Positions 7,984 to 15,815 of a stretch of 64,000 nucleotides of DNA are shown piece by piece (the first letter of the stretch is position 1; each line of letters begins with the position of its first letter). The position numbers and the translations under genes are program-made. Origin of the DNA: Gemmobacter megaterium (GTDB lineage: Bacteria; Pseudomonadota; Alphaproteobacteria; Rhodobacterales; Rhodobacteraceae); NCBI RefSeq assembly GCF_900156815.1, contig NZ_FTOT01000008.1:1-64000 (forward strand). The letters run 5' to 3'. The notes below the pieces were generated by a model, which saw nothing but the letters and a program-made list of their open reading frames with translations, was not told where the DNA came from and searched no databases.

Positions 7984-8715
7984 ATGACCGATCCCGCCCG
8001 CGCACCGCATATTCTTGTCGTCGACGATCATCGTGAAATCCGCGATGCGGTGACGCGCTACCTTGAAAAGAACGGCTTGCGCGCGAGCGCCGCCAAAGAT
8101 GTCCCCGAAATGGACGCGGCGCTTCGCGCGGGCCGCTTCGATCTCGTCGTGCTCGACGTGATGATGCCGGGGGAAGACGGGCTGTCGGCGGCGCGTCGGC
8201 TGGCTGCGGCAGGCGGCCCGCCGGTACTAATGCTGAGCGCGCTTGGCGAGGATACCGACCGGATCGTGGGGCTCGAGGTCGGCGCCGACGACTACCTGGT
8301 GAAGCCCTTCAACCCTCGCGAGCTTCTGGCGCGAGTGAAGGCGATCCTGCGCCGCTCCGACCGGCCCGAGCCGTTGGCGGGCACGCTTGGCGGGCGCAAG
8401 CTCGCCTTCGCGGGATGGGTGCTGGACACCGACACGCGCGCGCTGACGCACGAGGACGGGCGCGAGGTCTCGCTCACCACGGCGGAGTTCAAGCTGCTGA
8501 CGGCCTTCCTTGAACGGCCGCGCTTCGTGCTATCGCGCGACCAGCTGCTCGACATCACCAGCGGGCGCACGGCGGATGTGTTCGACCGGACCATCGACAA
8601 TCAGGTGAGCCGCCTGCGCCGCAAGATCGAGGACGACCCGGCGCATCCGCAGATCATCGCGACGATCCGGTCGGGCGGCTACAGCCTCGCCGCCGACGTC
8701 CGCGAGGTGACGTGA
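7984..8715 (+). CDS. OmpR-family response regulator
   Basis: 243 aa from ATG 7984. The frame is open further upstream to 7861, but that extension lacks family similarity. The receiver domain has acidic residues D14/D15, phosphoacceptor D58 in VVLDVMMPGEDG and the conserved Lys in YLVKPF (K107). A C-terminal winged helix (about 150-240) includes FDRTIDNQVSRLRRKIEDDP and IIATIRSGGYSL, typical of OmpR/PhoB DNA-binding domains. Its stop overlaps the kinase start (gtgATG), so regulator and kinase are co-translated. The neighbouring divergent EF-hand and b561 genes are natural candidate targets, though the binding site was not identified. Confidence 0.93.
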   Translation: MTDPARAPHILVVDDHREIRDAVTRYLEKNGLRASAAKDVPEMDAALRAGRFDLVVLDVMMPGEDGLSAARRLAAAGGPPVLMLSALGEDTDRIVGLEVGADDYLVKPFNPRELLARVKAILRRSDRPEPLAGTLGGRKLAFAGWVLDTDTRALTHEDGREVSLTTAEFKLLTAFLERPRFVLSRDQLLDITSGRTADVFDRTIDNQVSRLRRKIEDDPAHPQIIATIRSGGYSLAADVREVT

Positions 8716-10085
8716 TGCGTCTCGCCCCCCGCAGCCTGCTCGGCCAATTGGCGCTGCTGATCCTCGGGGCCTTTCTCGCCGCACAGGCGATCAGCATCTG
8801 GCTCTTCGCCGACGAACGCGGCGCGGCGATCCGGGCGGCGCAGCGGTTCGAGACGGTCGAACGCGCCGAGGCGGTGGCCCGTGCGCTCGACACGGCGCCG
8901 GCCGAGAGCCGGGAGAGCATCCTCGCAGCGGTGAACTCCCGCCTCGTCCGCTTCAGCGTGGGGGATGCGCCTTTAGTCGAGACAGGGCGCATGGAGTTGC
9001 CGGCGCTCGAAGGCGGCAGCGACATCCGCGCGTCGGAAATCACCGTGTCGCCGCATGATGGACAGCCCGCAGAGCCGCCCGCCGCATTCGCCTGGCTACA
9101 CGAGCGGATGCGCGCGGCTGGCGTCGCGCCGGTGGAGTTCCGGATATCCATTCCGCTCGTGGGGGGCGATTGGCTCAACGTCCAAGCCCGGTTCCAGAGG
9201 CCGGACATCCAGGCGCCGCCCGCGCTCATGGGCGCCACGCTTCTGTCGCTGGCACTCCTGATGGCGGCGCTCTGGTTCGGGCTTGGTCGGATAACCCGTC
9301 CGCTCCGGCAGCTTGCCGACGCCGCGGACGGGTTCGGCCTCGATGTGCCTGCGCCGGAGATGCCGAGGCACGGCCCGCGCGAGGTGCGCGCCCTTTCCGA
9401 CGCACTGGGGCGCATGCATGCGCGCCTTACGGCCGTGATCGCGGATCGCACCCGGATGCTCGCCGCGCTCGGCCACGACCTGCGGTCTCCCATCACGGCG
9501 CTGCGGGTCCGCGCGGAGATGGTCGATGATGACGAGACGCGCGAACGGATGGCCGCCACGCTCGACGAGATGCAGGAGATGGTGGACTCGACGCTGGCCT
9601 ACGCGCGAGGCGTCTCCACCGACCAGCCGATGGAGACATGCGATCTTGCCCTGCTCGTGGGCGAGCTCGCGGACGAACTGTCCGAGACGGGTCCGCAGAT
9701 CGCGGTGATGTCATCTGAACCGGTCCGGGCCGAAGTCCGCCGCACGGCGGTCCGGCGTGCCCTGCGCAATCTGATGGAGAACGCGCAGCGCTTCGGTAGC
9801 GGAGCGCGGGTGTCGGTCACGCAGCTTGGCGATCGCACGGAGATGCTGATCGAGGACGAGGGTCCCGGCATCCCGGAGCACGAGCTGGAGAAGGTCTTTG
9901 ACCCCTTCACCCGGCTCGAGACGTCGCGCTCGCGTGAGACCGGCGGGATCGGCCTAGGCCTGCCGATCGCGCGGGCCATCCTGCGCGCCCATGGCGGGGA
10001 CGTGGTCCTGTCGAATCGCGCAGAGGGCGGATTGCGGGCTACGGCTCACCTGCCTCTGGTGCAGGGGCGCCCTTCAGAGCTGTGA
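8715..10085 (+). CDS. EnvZ-like sensor histidine kinase
   Basis: 456 aa; ATG at 8715, with a GTG at 8712 as an alternative. Two membrane helices (about 10-30 and 170-190) flank a periplasmic sensor of roughly 140 residues. They are followed by a HAMP-like linker (RITRPLRQLADAADGF), the H-box ALGHDLRSPITALR with phosphoacceptor H254, the N-box NLMENAQRFG (about 352-361), the G1 box DEGPGIPEHELEKVF and the G2 box GGIGLGLPIA. All catalytic motifs are intact. It forms the cognate pair with the overlapping OmpR-type regulator. The signal is not readable from the sequence. Confidence 0.93.
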   Translation: MRLAPRSLLGQLALLILGAFLAAQAISIWLFADERGAAIRAAQRFETVERAEAVARALDTAPAESRESILAAVNSRLVRFSVGDAPLVETGRMELPALEGGSDIRASEITVSPHDGQPAEPPAAFAWLHERMRAAGVAPVEFRISIPLVGGDWLNVQARFQRPDIQAPPALMGATLLSLALLMAALWFGLGRITRPLRQLADAADGFGLDVPAPEMPRHGPREVRALSDALGRMHARLTAVIADRTRMLAALGHDLRSPITALRVRAEMVDDDETRERMAATLDEMQEMVDSTLAYARGVSTDQPMETCDLALLVGELADELSETGPQIAVMSSEPVRAEVRRTAVRRALRNLMENAQRFGSGARVSVTQLGDRTEMLIEDEGPGIPEHELEKVFDPFTRLETSRSRETGGIGLGLPIARAILRAHGGDVVLSNRAEGGLRATAHLPLVQGRPSEL

Positions 10086-11393
10086 TGCCCAGCGGGGGTG
10101 CTGGTCGTCCACGACGAAGGGATGCGCGTGGCGCCGCGCACCCTTGAGATGGGGGTGGTCGAGCGGAAGGTTGTCATGATTGTGCTCAAGGATCTCGGGG
10201 TCCTTCCGCGGCCAGAGGCGAAGGGCCGACAGCGCGCCAACGCCCGCCAGCGCCGCGAGCAGCCCCAATGCGACGACAGGTCCGAACTGCGTCATAAGCC
10301 ATCCCGAGAGGGGATAGGTCACCAGCCAGCAGGCATGGCTGAGCGCGAACTGGGCGGCGAAGAGCGCAGGGCGATCCTCCGCGTGCGCTGACCGCCGCAG
10401 CAGGCGACCGCTTGGGGTCAGGACCGCGGAGTATCCCAAACCCACCAGCAGCCACGCAGTCAGGAGGAAAGGCCAGGTGAGCCCGAGCACGGCGACCACC
10501 ACGGCGAGGCCAAGAAGCGTCAGCACCATGAGCGCGGCGCCTGCAACCATCACCGGCCGGTCTGGCGCGCGGTCGAGCAGCTTCGGCAGCGCAAGCGCGG
10601 CCAGCATCGAGCCCGCACCGAAGGCGAACAGCGTCCAGGCCAGCGCCGATGCGTCCAGCCCCAGGGTGCTGCGCACCAGCACCACCGAGTTGACCAGCAC
10701 CATCGCCCCCGCCGCTGCGGCGGCGAGGTTCAGTGCCAGCAGTCCGCGCAGGCGCGGTGTCGCGAGGTAGATGCGGATGCCGCGCGTCGTGCGGTCGTAG
10801 ATGCCGCGCGGCTCGGAGGGTTTTGGGCTGGGTAGAAGCACCGAGACGACCAGCGCCGCGGAGGCCGCAAACCCCACCACCGTTCCAAGAAAGAGGGAAT
10901 TGTAGCTCACCACCGCCAGCAGCAGCCCGGCCAGCATCGGGCTGACGATGTTCTCGAGGTCATAGGCCAGCCGCGACAGCGAAAGCGCCCGCGTGTAGCG
11001 CGCCTCGTCCGGCAGCACGTCCGGGATCGTCGCCTGGAAGGTCGGCGTAAAGGCGGCGGAGGCCGATTGCAGCAGGAAGATCAGGACATAGACCTGCCAG
11101 ACCTCGGTGACGAACGGCAGGCAGAGCGCAACGCCCGCCCGCACCAGATCCAGTGCGACCAGAAACGCCCGCCGGTTCACCCGGTTCGCGAACGCGCCAG
11201 CGATTGGTGCGATGCCCACATAGGCCACCATCTTGATGGTGAAGACCGTGCCCAGCACCATCGCCGCGTTGTCGCCAGCCAGATCGTAGGCCAGAAGCCC
11301 CAGCGCGACGGTCGCCAGTCCCGTGCCCAGCAGCGCCACGACCTGCGCGGCGAAGAGATGGCGATAGGTCCGGTCGGCAAGGATTTCCAGCAT
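10074..11393 (-). CDS. MFS exporter with His-rich C-terminus, NreB-like
   Basis: 439 aa beginning at MLEILADRTYRHLF; the longer frame to 11468 runs into the regulator gene. It has about 12 membrane helices and the MFS loop between helices 2 and 3 (FANRVNRRAFLVALDLVRAG). The hydrophilic C-terminal tail is rich in histidine (EHNHDNLPLDHPHLKGARRHAHP). That combination resembles NreB-type nickel exporters, and the tail could bind divalent metal. The gene lies 8 bp downstream of a CsoR/RcnR-family metal sensor, which supports metal efflux. The 3' end overlaps the histidine kinase 3' end convergently by 12 bp. Metal identity (Ni, Co or another) is inferred. Confidence 0.8.
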   Translation of the reverse strand: MLEILADRTYRHLFAAQVVALLGTGLATVALGLLAYDLAGDNAAMVLGTVFTIKMVAYVGIAPIAGAFANRVNRRAFLVALDLVRAGVALCLPFVTEVWQVYVLIFLLQSASAAFTPTFQATIPDVLPDEARYTRALSLSRLAYDLENIVSPMLAGLLLAVVSYNSLFLGTVVGFAASAALVVSVLLPSPKPSEPRGIYDRTTRGIRIYLATPRLRGLLALNLAAAAAGAMVLVNSVVLVRSTLGLDASALAWTLFAFGAGSMLAALALPKLLDRAPDRPVMVAGAALMVLTLLGLAVVVAVLGLTWPFLLTAWLLVGLGYSAVLTPSGRLLRRSAHAEDRPALFAAQFALSHACWLVTYPLSGWLMTQFGPVVALGLLAALAGVGALSALRLWPRKDPEILEHNHDNLPLDHPHLKGARRHAHPFVVDDQHPRWASQL

Positions 11394-11401
11394 GGGCGGT
11401 C

Positions 11402-11662
11402 TCACAGGTATCGGGCGATGACCTTCAACTCGGCACGATCCTCGGTCGAGTGCTCGACATCGAGGCAATGATCCATGTGGTCATGGATCAGCGCGCGCTT
11501 GGCGTTCACCACGGCTTTCTCGACCGCCTGCAACTGCTGCGCGATCTCCAGACACGGCTTTCCAGCCTCGATCATGTCGATCACGGCACGAAGATGCCCA
11601 TCGGCGCGCTTCAGCCGGGCGATGAGGGCGGGATGGGTTGCGTGGACATGCGGCTTTGTCAT
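11402..11662 (-). CDS. CsoR/RcnR-family metal-sensing repressor
   Basis: 86 aa, all-helical. The core LIARLKRADGHLRAVIDMIE is the first helix of the family. Candidate metal ligands are C37 in EAGKPCLE plus H60, H62, H65 and C66 in the HDHMDHC cluster, with H5, H7 and H10 near the N-terminus. The C37/H62/C66 set matches the Cu(I) CsoR triad, while the extra N-terminal and central histidines resemble nickel/cobalt sensors (RcnR, DmeR, NreA), so the metal is uncertain. It should repress its own operon with the MFS exporter. A G/C-tract inverted repeat that suits this family lies just upstream of the start codon. Confidence 0.88.
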   Translation of the reverse strand: MTKPHVHATHPALIARLKRADGHLRAVIDMIEAGKPCLEIAQQLQAVEKAVVNAKRALIHDHMDHCLDVEHSTEDRAELKVIARYL

Positions 11663-11671
11663 AGAACGACG

Positions 11672-11692
11672 CTATCCTCCCCCAGGGGATAG
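11672..11692 (-). promoter_or_regulatory. Probable CsoR/RcnR-type operator
   Basis: Read on the minus strand, ctatcccctgggggaggatag is a perfect 6-bp inverted repeat (ctatcc/ggatag) enclosing a G/C tract. AT-flanked G/C tracts are the known operator design of the CsoR/RcnR/DmeR family. It sits 9 bp upstream of the regulator start, where binding would block the shared promoter. This is a site inferred from pattern and location. Confidence 0.6.
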
Positions 11693-11778
11693 AACAAGAC
11701 GGCGCTGAGAAAGTGCCGCGATCTGACGAGCAGACAGGCAAGTGGAGGACATCATTTCTCTCTTGAGTATCAAGACGT

Positions 11779-11880
11779 TCAGTCAAGCGCTCCAAGCGTT
11801 CGCCGGAGTGCGGCGATGAAGGGCAGAACCTGTGCCGGTACAGGCGTGACCGTGGTGTCGGCAACCAGTTCGTCTGACAT
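11779..11880 (-). CDS. Possible 33-aa peptide
   Basis: A small frame starting MSDELVADTTV and ending RRTLGALD, with a purine-rich stretch (aaggatcaagaaagg) before the ATG. No family is recognised. It lies alone between the metal-sensor operon and the YecA-like gene. It could equally be the tail of a decayed gene. Confidence 0.2.
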   Translation of the reverse strand: MSDELVADTTVTPVPAQVLPFIAALRRTLGALD

Positions 11881-12040
11881 CCTTTCTTGATCCTTCCCTT
11901 CCGCCTGCATCTACCCCAATTGCGTACTCGATCAGGGGCCAGGCCTTCCTCTGTTGCGAGATTGCGACTGGCGCTCAGCCGCCGGATTGTGGACGTAGCC
12001 CGTCACGGCTAAGGATCTTGCGACCATAGAGGGGGGTGTC

Positions 12041-12724
12041 ATGGATCCGGGAGACGAACGGCTCGACCATCTTGCAGACCTGTTGCATGCGCTGGCCGTC
12101 GAGAACGAGCCGATGACGGTCAGTGAACTCGACGGCTTCGTGACGGGCATTCTCGCCTGCCCCGAGATGATCCCACCCTCGGATTGGCTCTCCCATGTCT
12201 GGGGCGTCAGCGGAAATGCTGGATTCGCCGATCTCGGAACGGCCGAAGAAACGATCGGGGCGGTGATGGCGCATTACAACGATGTTGCCGCCAGGATCAC
12301 GGCATCGCTGTGGGTCGAGCCCATCTATGAGGTCGATATCAACAGCGACGAGACCCTCTGGGAGCCTTGGGTCGATGGGTTCACCCGGGCGATGGCATTG
12401 CGACCGGATGCCTGGAACGCGCTTCTCGATCGCGCAGATGACGAGACCCGCAGCGCTATGATCTTCATCATGGCTCTACAGGACATCTATACAGGCGACA
12501 GCAAGTTCACGGAGGAGGAGGTTGACCAGATTGATCTGGAAGCGCCCGATCTGATCCCGAACTGCGTGGCGACCATCCTGCACCAGTCGCGACCCGAACT
12601 GTCCCGCCCTGTGCCCGCCAATCTTCCGGACCAGCCTTTCAAGGCTGGCCCGAAGCCCGGCCGAAACGATGCCTGCCCCTGCGGATCGGGGCGCAAATAC
12701 AAGCAATGCTGCGGCCGGAACTGA
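12041..12724 (+). CDS. YecA/UPF0149-family protein with SEC-C zinc motif
   Basis: 227 aa. The N-terminal UPF0149 (YgfB/YecA) region includes ELDGFVTGILACPEMIPPSDWL. The C-terminus carries the SEC-C signature CPCGSGRKYKQCC, which binds zinc in SecA and many other proteins. Length and architecture match the YecA group of cytoplasmic proteins, some of which have been linked to ribosome or SecA contact. The gene stands alone with no operon partner, between the metal-efflux region and the start of the mobile region. The biochemical role is not established from sequence. Confidence 0.88.
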   Translation: MDPGDERLDHLADLLHALAVENEPMTVSELDGFVTGILACPEMIPPSDWLSHVWGVSGNAGFADLGTAEETIGAVMAHYNDVAARITASLWVEPIYEVDINSDETLWEPWVDGFTRAMALRPDAWNALLDRADDETRSAMIFIMALQDIYTGDSKFTEEEVDQIDLEAPDLIPNCVATILHQSRPELSRPVPANLPDQPFKAGPKPGRNDACPCGSGRKYKQCCGRN

Positions 12725-12775
12725 CCGACCAGGCCGGGCCTCGAGACTGTCAGGTTCTGACAGCCAGCCGTAACC

Positions 12776-13114
12776 TCACGGCGCCATCTGTGCCGCCAAC
12801 CAGCGGCCCGCTGCCATACGCCGTTGCACATATGCGCGGTAGGCTTCGGGCGTCTGCGGCTGTTTCCGTCGGTGACGCCTGCTGTTGCAGAACCGGCAGG
12901 CGGCAACGATGTTGTCGGCAGTATCCGCACCGCCCTCGGAACGAGGATGCAAATGCTCGGCCGTGCATTGCAGGAGCCTCAGAGATGCCGCCGATCTGCC
13001 TCGGGCCTGCACGGCGGGCTTCAGGGCATTCTCCCACATCGCCAGACCACAGTAATAGCAGCAGCCTCCTTGTTCGATCATCTTCTGCCTACGGATATTC
13101 TTCAGCGCGTCCAT
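12776..13114 (-). CDS. HNH endonuclease
   Basis: 112 aa from ATG 13114, chosen because aaagga lies 8 bases upstream; the frame remains open to 13315 without family similarity. Paired CxxC motifs (CCYYCG and the later CRFCNSRR) bracket the HNH core CTAEHLHPRSEGGADTADNIVAACRFCNS, with His-Leu-His as metal and catalytic residues. Small free-standing HNH proteins cut DNA and occur in phages and at the edges of mobile elements. This one faces the YecA gene convergently and marks the left border of the phage-like block. It may be a phage packaging or homing nuclease. Confidence 0.85.
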   Translation of the reverse strand: MDALKNIRRQKMIEQGGCCYYCGLAMWENALKPAVQARGRSAASLRLLQCTAEHLHPRSEGGADTADNIVAACRFCNSRRHRRKQPQTPEAYRAYVQRRMAAGRWLAAQMAP

Positions 13115-13577
13115 GGCACGGGTCCTTTCATTCGACTTCATGAGAAGCGAATGCGCGCCGTCCGACAGGACGTTCCCCGGCTGGAAGCTGACTGCTCGCG
13201 CAAGACCCGATGATTTCGTGGTTCGCGTGCCGGACCGCGACACCTGGAACAAGAAGTTCCAGATCAGAATGGCCTTATGGCTCATCCAAGACAGCCGAGG
13301 CTGTCTTCGCAGCATCCCGAAGATTAATAGCCTCCGCGCTACGCGTCAACGGCCGCCAGGCCCGACTACAATCGAGATGCAGCATCGTGGATTGTTTCTG
13401 CGCGGATCAAAAACCTGCCGATAAAGACAACTGGCCGGGTGTCGGGGCAAGGCTTAGCTTGGGAAGCGCAAGGGGATGGCCCCGACGTTACATGTGTTTC
13501 CGGTTCAACCTGTCTGTGACTTCCCGGTTGGACACCCCTTGCGCGAATATTCTCTGGCCCGTTGGATGATCCGCATC
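13115..13577. other. Intergenic stretch without recognisable gene
   Basis: About 460 bp between the HNH gene and a small plus-strand frame. Frames here are short and show no family features. The upstream extension of the HNH frame (to 13315) lies in it but looks non-coding. Confidence 0.5.
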
Positions 13578-13718
13578 ATGCCTTTTCACACGTTCAATTC
13601 TTCCCTGCCGCGGTCATCCCGCGCCAGAGCCGAGATCAGGGAAGCGCTCGCCAGCCTTCCCGGAGCGGAGTTGGTTGTGGGCGGCGCGATCCTGTTTGGC
13701 CTGTTGATGGCCGGCTGA
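13578..13718 (+). CDS. Possible small membrane peptide (46 aa)
   Basis: Starts MPFHTFNSSLPRSSRA and ends with a hydrophobic stretch AELVVGGAILFGLLMAG that could span a membrane once. An ATG at 13566 is an alternative start. It is convergent with the resolvase gene. Small membrane peptides are common in phage elements, but no homologue is recognised. Confidence 0.3.
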   Translation: MPFHTFNSSLPRSSRARAEIREALASLPGAELVVGGAILFGLLMAG

Positions 13719-13758
13719 ACGGCGGAGGCACGCCCCGTTCAGCGGGGTGACCATCGCC

Positions 13759-14457
13759 CTATCCGCCTTCCAGCCCGGCGATCCTTTTCAGCACGGCCTT
13801 GACGTTCGACACCTGCCAGTTCCCGCCGCGCCTTGTCCTGATGCCACGGGCCGCGAGTTCTGCGGCGATGGCCCGGAGCGAGGTCGCGCCGCCGGCCCGG
13901 ATGTCTGCGATGACGGGGGCAAGGTCGCGGGCAAAGCCCTGGGCATTGGCGGTGACGGCGGCGCGCAGGGCGGCCCCGCCCTTGCCAGCCCGCCGCAGGC
14001 TGGCGGCGCCGTTCGGATTGCCGAGCCGCACCCCGCGGGACCGGGCCGCGGCAAGGGCCTCCTTCGTCCGCCGCGAGATCGCCTCGCGCTCGGCTTCCGC
14101 CACCAGCGCCATGATGCCCACCGTCAGGTCATTGGCCTGCGGCATGTCGCAGGCCAGGAACTTCACCCCGCTGTCCCTGAGGGCGAGCAGGAAGGCCGCG
14201 TTGCGCGAGAGCCGGTCCAGCCTGGCGATCACCAGCGTGGAGCCGGTCACCTTCGCCAGATGCAGGGCGCGCGACAATTCCGGCCGGTCGGCCCTGCGCC
14301 CACTCTCTACTTCGGTGAACCGCGCCAACACCTCCGCACCTCGCGCCGCCGCGAATGCCCCGATCGCTTTGCGCTGTGCCTCGAGGCCGAGCCCCGACAG
14401 CCCCTGCCGCGCCGTCGACACCCGCTCATAGGCCACCAGCCGCCCTGCCGCCGCCAT
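13759..14457 (-). CDS. Serine recombinase, resolvase/invertase type
   Basis: 232 aa. The catalytic serine is S14 in YERVSTARQ, and the arginine-rich active-site motif is RLDRLSRN. The E-helix region EREAISRRTKEALAAARSRG follows, and a C-terminal recombinase-type HTH (SLRAIAAELAARGIRTRRGG...VKAVLKRI) completes the gene. It is shorter than large serine integrases, so it may act as a resolvase or invertase rather than a phage integrase. It occupies the place where a large terminase gene would normally follow the small terminase. A near-perfect inverted repeat 22 bp upstream may be its own site. Confidence 0.9.
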   Translation of the reverse strand: MAAAGRLVAYERVSTARQGLSGLGLEAQRKAIGAFAAARGAEVLARFTEVESGRRADRPELSRALHLAKVTGSTLVIARLDRLSRNAAFLLALRDSGVKFLACDMPQANDLTVGIMALVAEAEREAISRRTKEALAAARSRGVRLGNPNGAASLRRAGKGGAALRAAVTANAQGFARDLAPVIADIRAGGATSLRAIAAELAARGIRTRRGGNWQVSNVKAVLKRIAGLEGG

Positions 14458-14478
14458 TCGTGCTCCCCCGTACAGACC

Positions 14479-14498
14479 TGCGTAACGTTCGTTGCGCA
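14479..14498. promoter_or_regulatory. Inverted repeat upstream of the resolvase, possible crossover or operator site
   Basis: tgcgtaacg and cgttgcgca are 9-bp arms with one mismatch around a 2-bp centre, the geometry of serine-recombinase half-sites. It sits immediately upstream of the resolvase start codon. A repressor operator would look the same. Confidence 0.4.
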
Positions 14499-14615
14499 GA
14501 AGGGTACAGGATAGGTCGCCATGAAGTGTAGCGATTTCAATGATCTAATGGCAGAAGCATGACTTGTGCGGTCGAACGTCGTCGTCTGTGCCCACCGGCG
14601 GAGAGGCCGCTTGCG

Positions 14616-15167
14616 TCAAAGTCTGGTGGCGTCGGGGCTGAGGGTGATCACCCCTTTGGCATCATCGCCCTCATCAAGCATCCTGTCCTCGTCGCCAGCC
14701 GCGGAGATGATGATGCGGCGGATGATAACTGGCGGCTCCGCAGTTTGCGGCGTGCCCTGCACGACAATGCGCGACCGTGCCGCCGGGGTCAGCCCGATCT
14801 CGGCCATGTAGCGGCCCATCAGTTCCATCTGCCGGTTGGCCACCGACAGCCAGGGCGATTGCTGCACATAGCCCGAGGGCGTGCGGATCAAGAGCGGGGT
14901 CTCGCGCAGCTTCTCCTCCGCCTCCACCCAGCGGCCCCAGGCCTGGCAATAGGCTGCCAGCACCGCCCGGTCGATCACCGTGATCACCCCCATGTCGTGC
15001 AGCACTCCGACAAGTCGGCGCCATTCCCTGCGTGCCTCGGCACCAAGATGGGAGGGGCAGCGCGGCAGATCCCGCGGCGGCGCCGGTTCGGCATGGTTCC
15101 ACGCCCGCTTGCCGCGGTTGCCCTCGGCCCGGCGCCAGGCGCTCGGCTTACGGGGCGGCCCGCTCAT
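14616..15167 (-). CDS. Phage terminase small subunit, P27-like
   Basis: 183 aa. The helical segment HLGAEARREWRRLVGVLHDMGVITVIDRAVLAAYCQAWGRW is characteristic of P27/Terminase_4 small subunits, which recognise phage DNA for packaging. The N-terminus MSGPPRKPSAWRRAEGNRGKR is basic, as expected. The start overlaps the DUF7220 gene by 4 bp. The large subunit that should follow is absent; the next gene downstream is a serine recombinase. The gene is therefore stranded and probably no longer supports packaging. Confidence 0.85.
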   Translation of the reverse strand: MSGPPRKPSAWRRAEGNRGKRAWNHAEPAPPRDLPRCPSHLGAEARREWRRLVGVLHDMGVITVIDRAVLAAYCQAWGRWVEAEEKLRETPLLIRTPSGYVQQSPWLSVANRQMELMGRYMAEIGLTPAARSRIVVQGTPQTAEPPVIIRRIIISAAGDEDRMLDEGDDAKGVITLSPDATRL

Positions 15168-15391
15168 GGCAGCCGGTCCTGCAAGGCATTGAAGAGCCGG
15201 CGCAGCCCATAGCCGCGCAGCAACGACAGGGCAGTGAACACCGTTGCCACCATCGCATTCTCGGCCAGAACAAGGTCATGACCGAGCGCCGGGAACAGCA
15301 ACCGCTGTGCCCAGAGGGAGAGCAGGAAGCCCACCACCGTGCCCGTGAGGCTTTCGAAGGCCGAAGCGCTAGGGGATTGACCAGTGGTCAT
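15164..15391 (-). CDS. Small membrane protein, DUF7220-like
   Basis: 75 aa from ATG 15391. It contains ESLTGTVVGFLLSLWAQRLLFPALG and later FTALSLLRGYGLRRLFN. This two-helix pattern with an Arg-rich end is typical of the DUF7220 phage proteins often located next to terminase genes. It overlaps the terminase small-subunit gene by 4 bp and the preceding HTH gene by 23 bp. Its function is unknown. Confidence 0.7.
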   Translation of the reverse strand: MTTGQSPSASAFESLTGTVVGFLLSLWAQRLLFPALGHDLVLAENAMVATVFTALSLLRGYGLRRLFNALQDRLP

Positions 15392-15815
15392 TTGCCCTGT
15401 CCTTCTCCAGTTCGATGGTGTCCGCTGCCTGGCCACGCTCGCAGATGGCCAGCATCTCGCGCAAAGTCTCGTCGCTCAGCCGGGTCAGGTCGAGCGTGCT
15501 CTCCGGCAAACTGGCCGGCGTGGCGACTTCCAATGTCTCGCGCCAGCCCCCTTGCGTCTTCAGATAGAAGATCATCGCCGTGACATTGCCGGCCCGGGCC
15601 TTGGTAACCAGGCTCTGCGCCACCGCACCCACCGTACGCGCCTTCCCCCGCTTATAGCGTTCGGAAAGATCGGGATCCCGGTTCATCAAGGCGAAGAAGG
15701 TCGTCCGGCCGATGCCGAGGAAGTCCGCGATCTGCTCGGCGTTCAGCACGGCGGCGAGCGTCTCCACCTCGGCCCGCTGCGCGTCGGTCACGGTGACTGG
15801 CGGACGTCCTGTCAC
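15369..15815 (-). CDS. HTH protein upstream of the terminase small subunit
   Basis: 148 aa with a GTG start at 15815 that overlaps the methylase stop (GTGA). Residues around AAVLNAEQIADFLGIGRTTFFALMNRDPDLSERYKRG form a helix-turn-helix like those of phage packaging or Nu1/gp16-type proteins. The remainder is charged and helical (LEVATPASLPESTLDLTRLSDETLREMLAI). It is probably a DNA-binding protein of the packaging or regulatory module. Alternative reading: a second small-terminase-like protein. Confidence 0.7.
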   Translation of the reverse strand: MTGRPPVTVTDAQRAEVETLAAVLNAEQIADFLGIGRTTFFALMNRDPDLSERYKRGKARTVGAVAQSLVTKARAGNVTAMIFYLKTQGGWRETLEVATPASLPESTLDLTRLSDETLREMLAICERGQAADTIELEKDRANDHWSIP

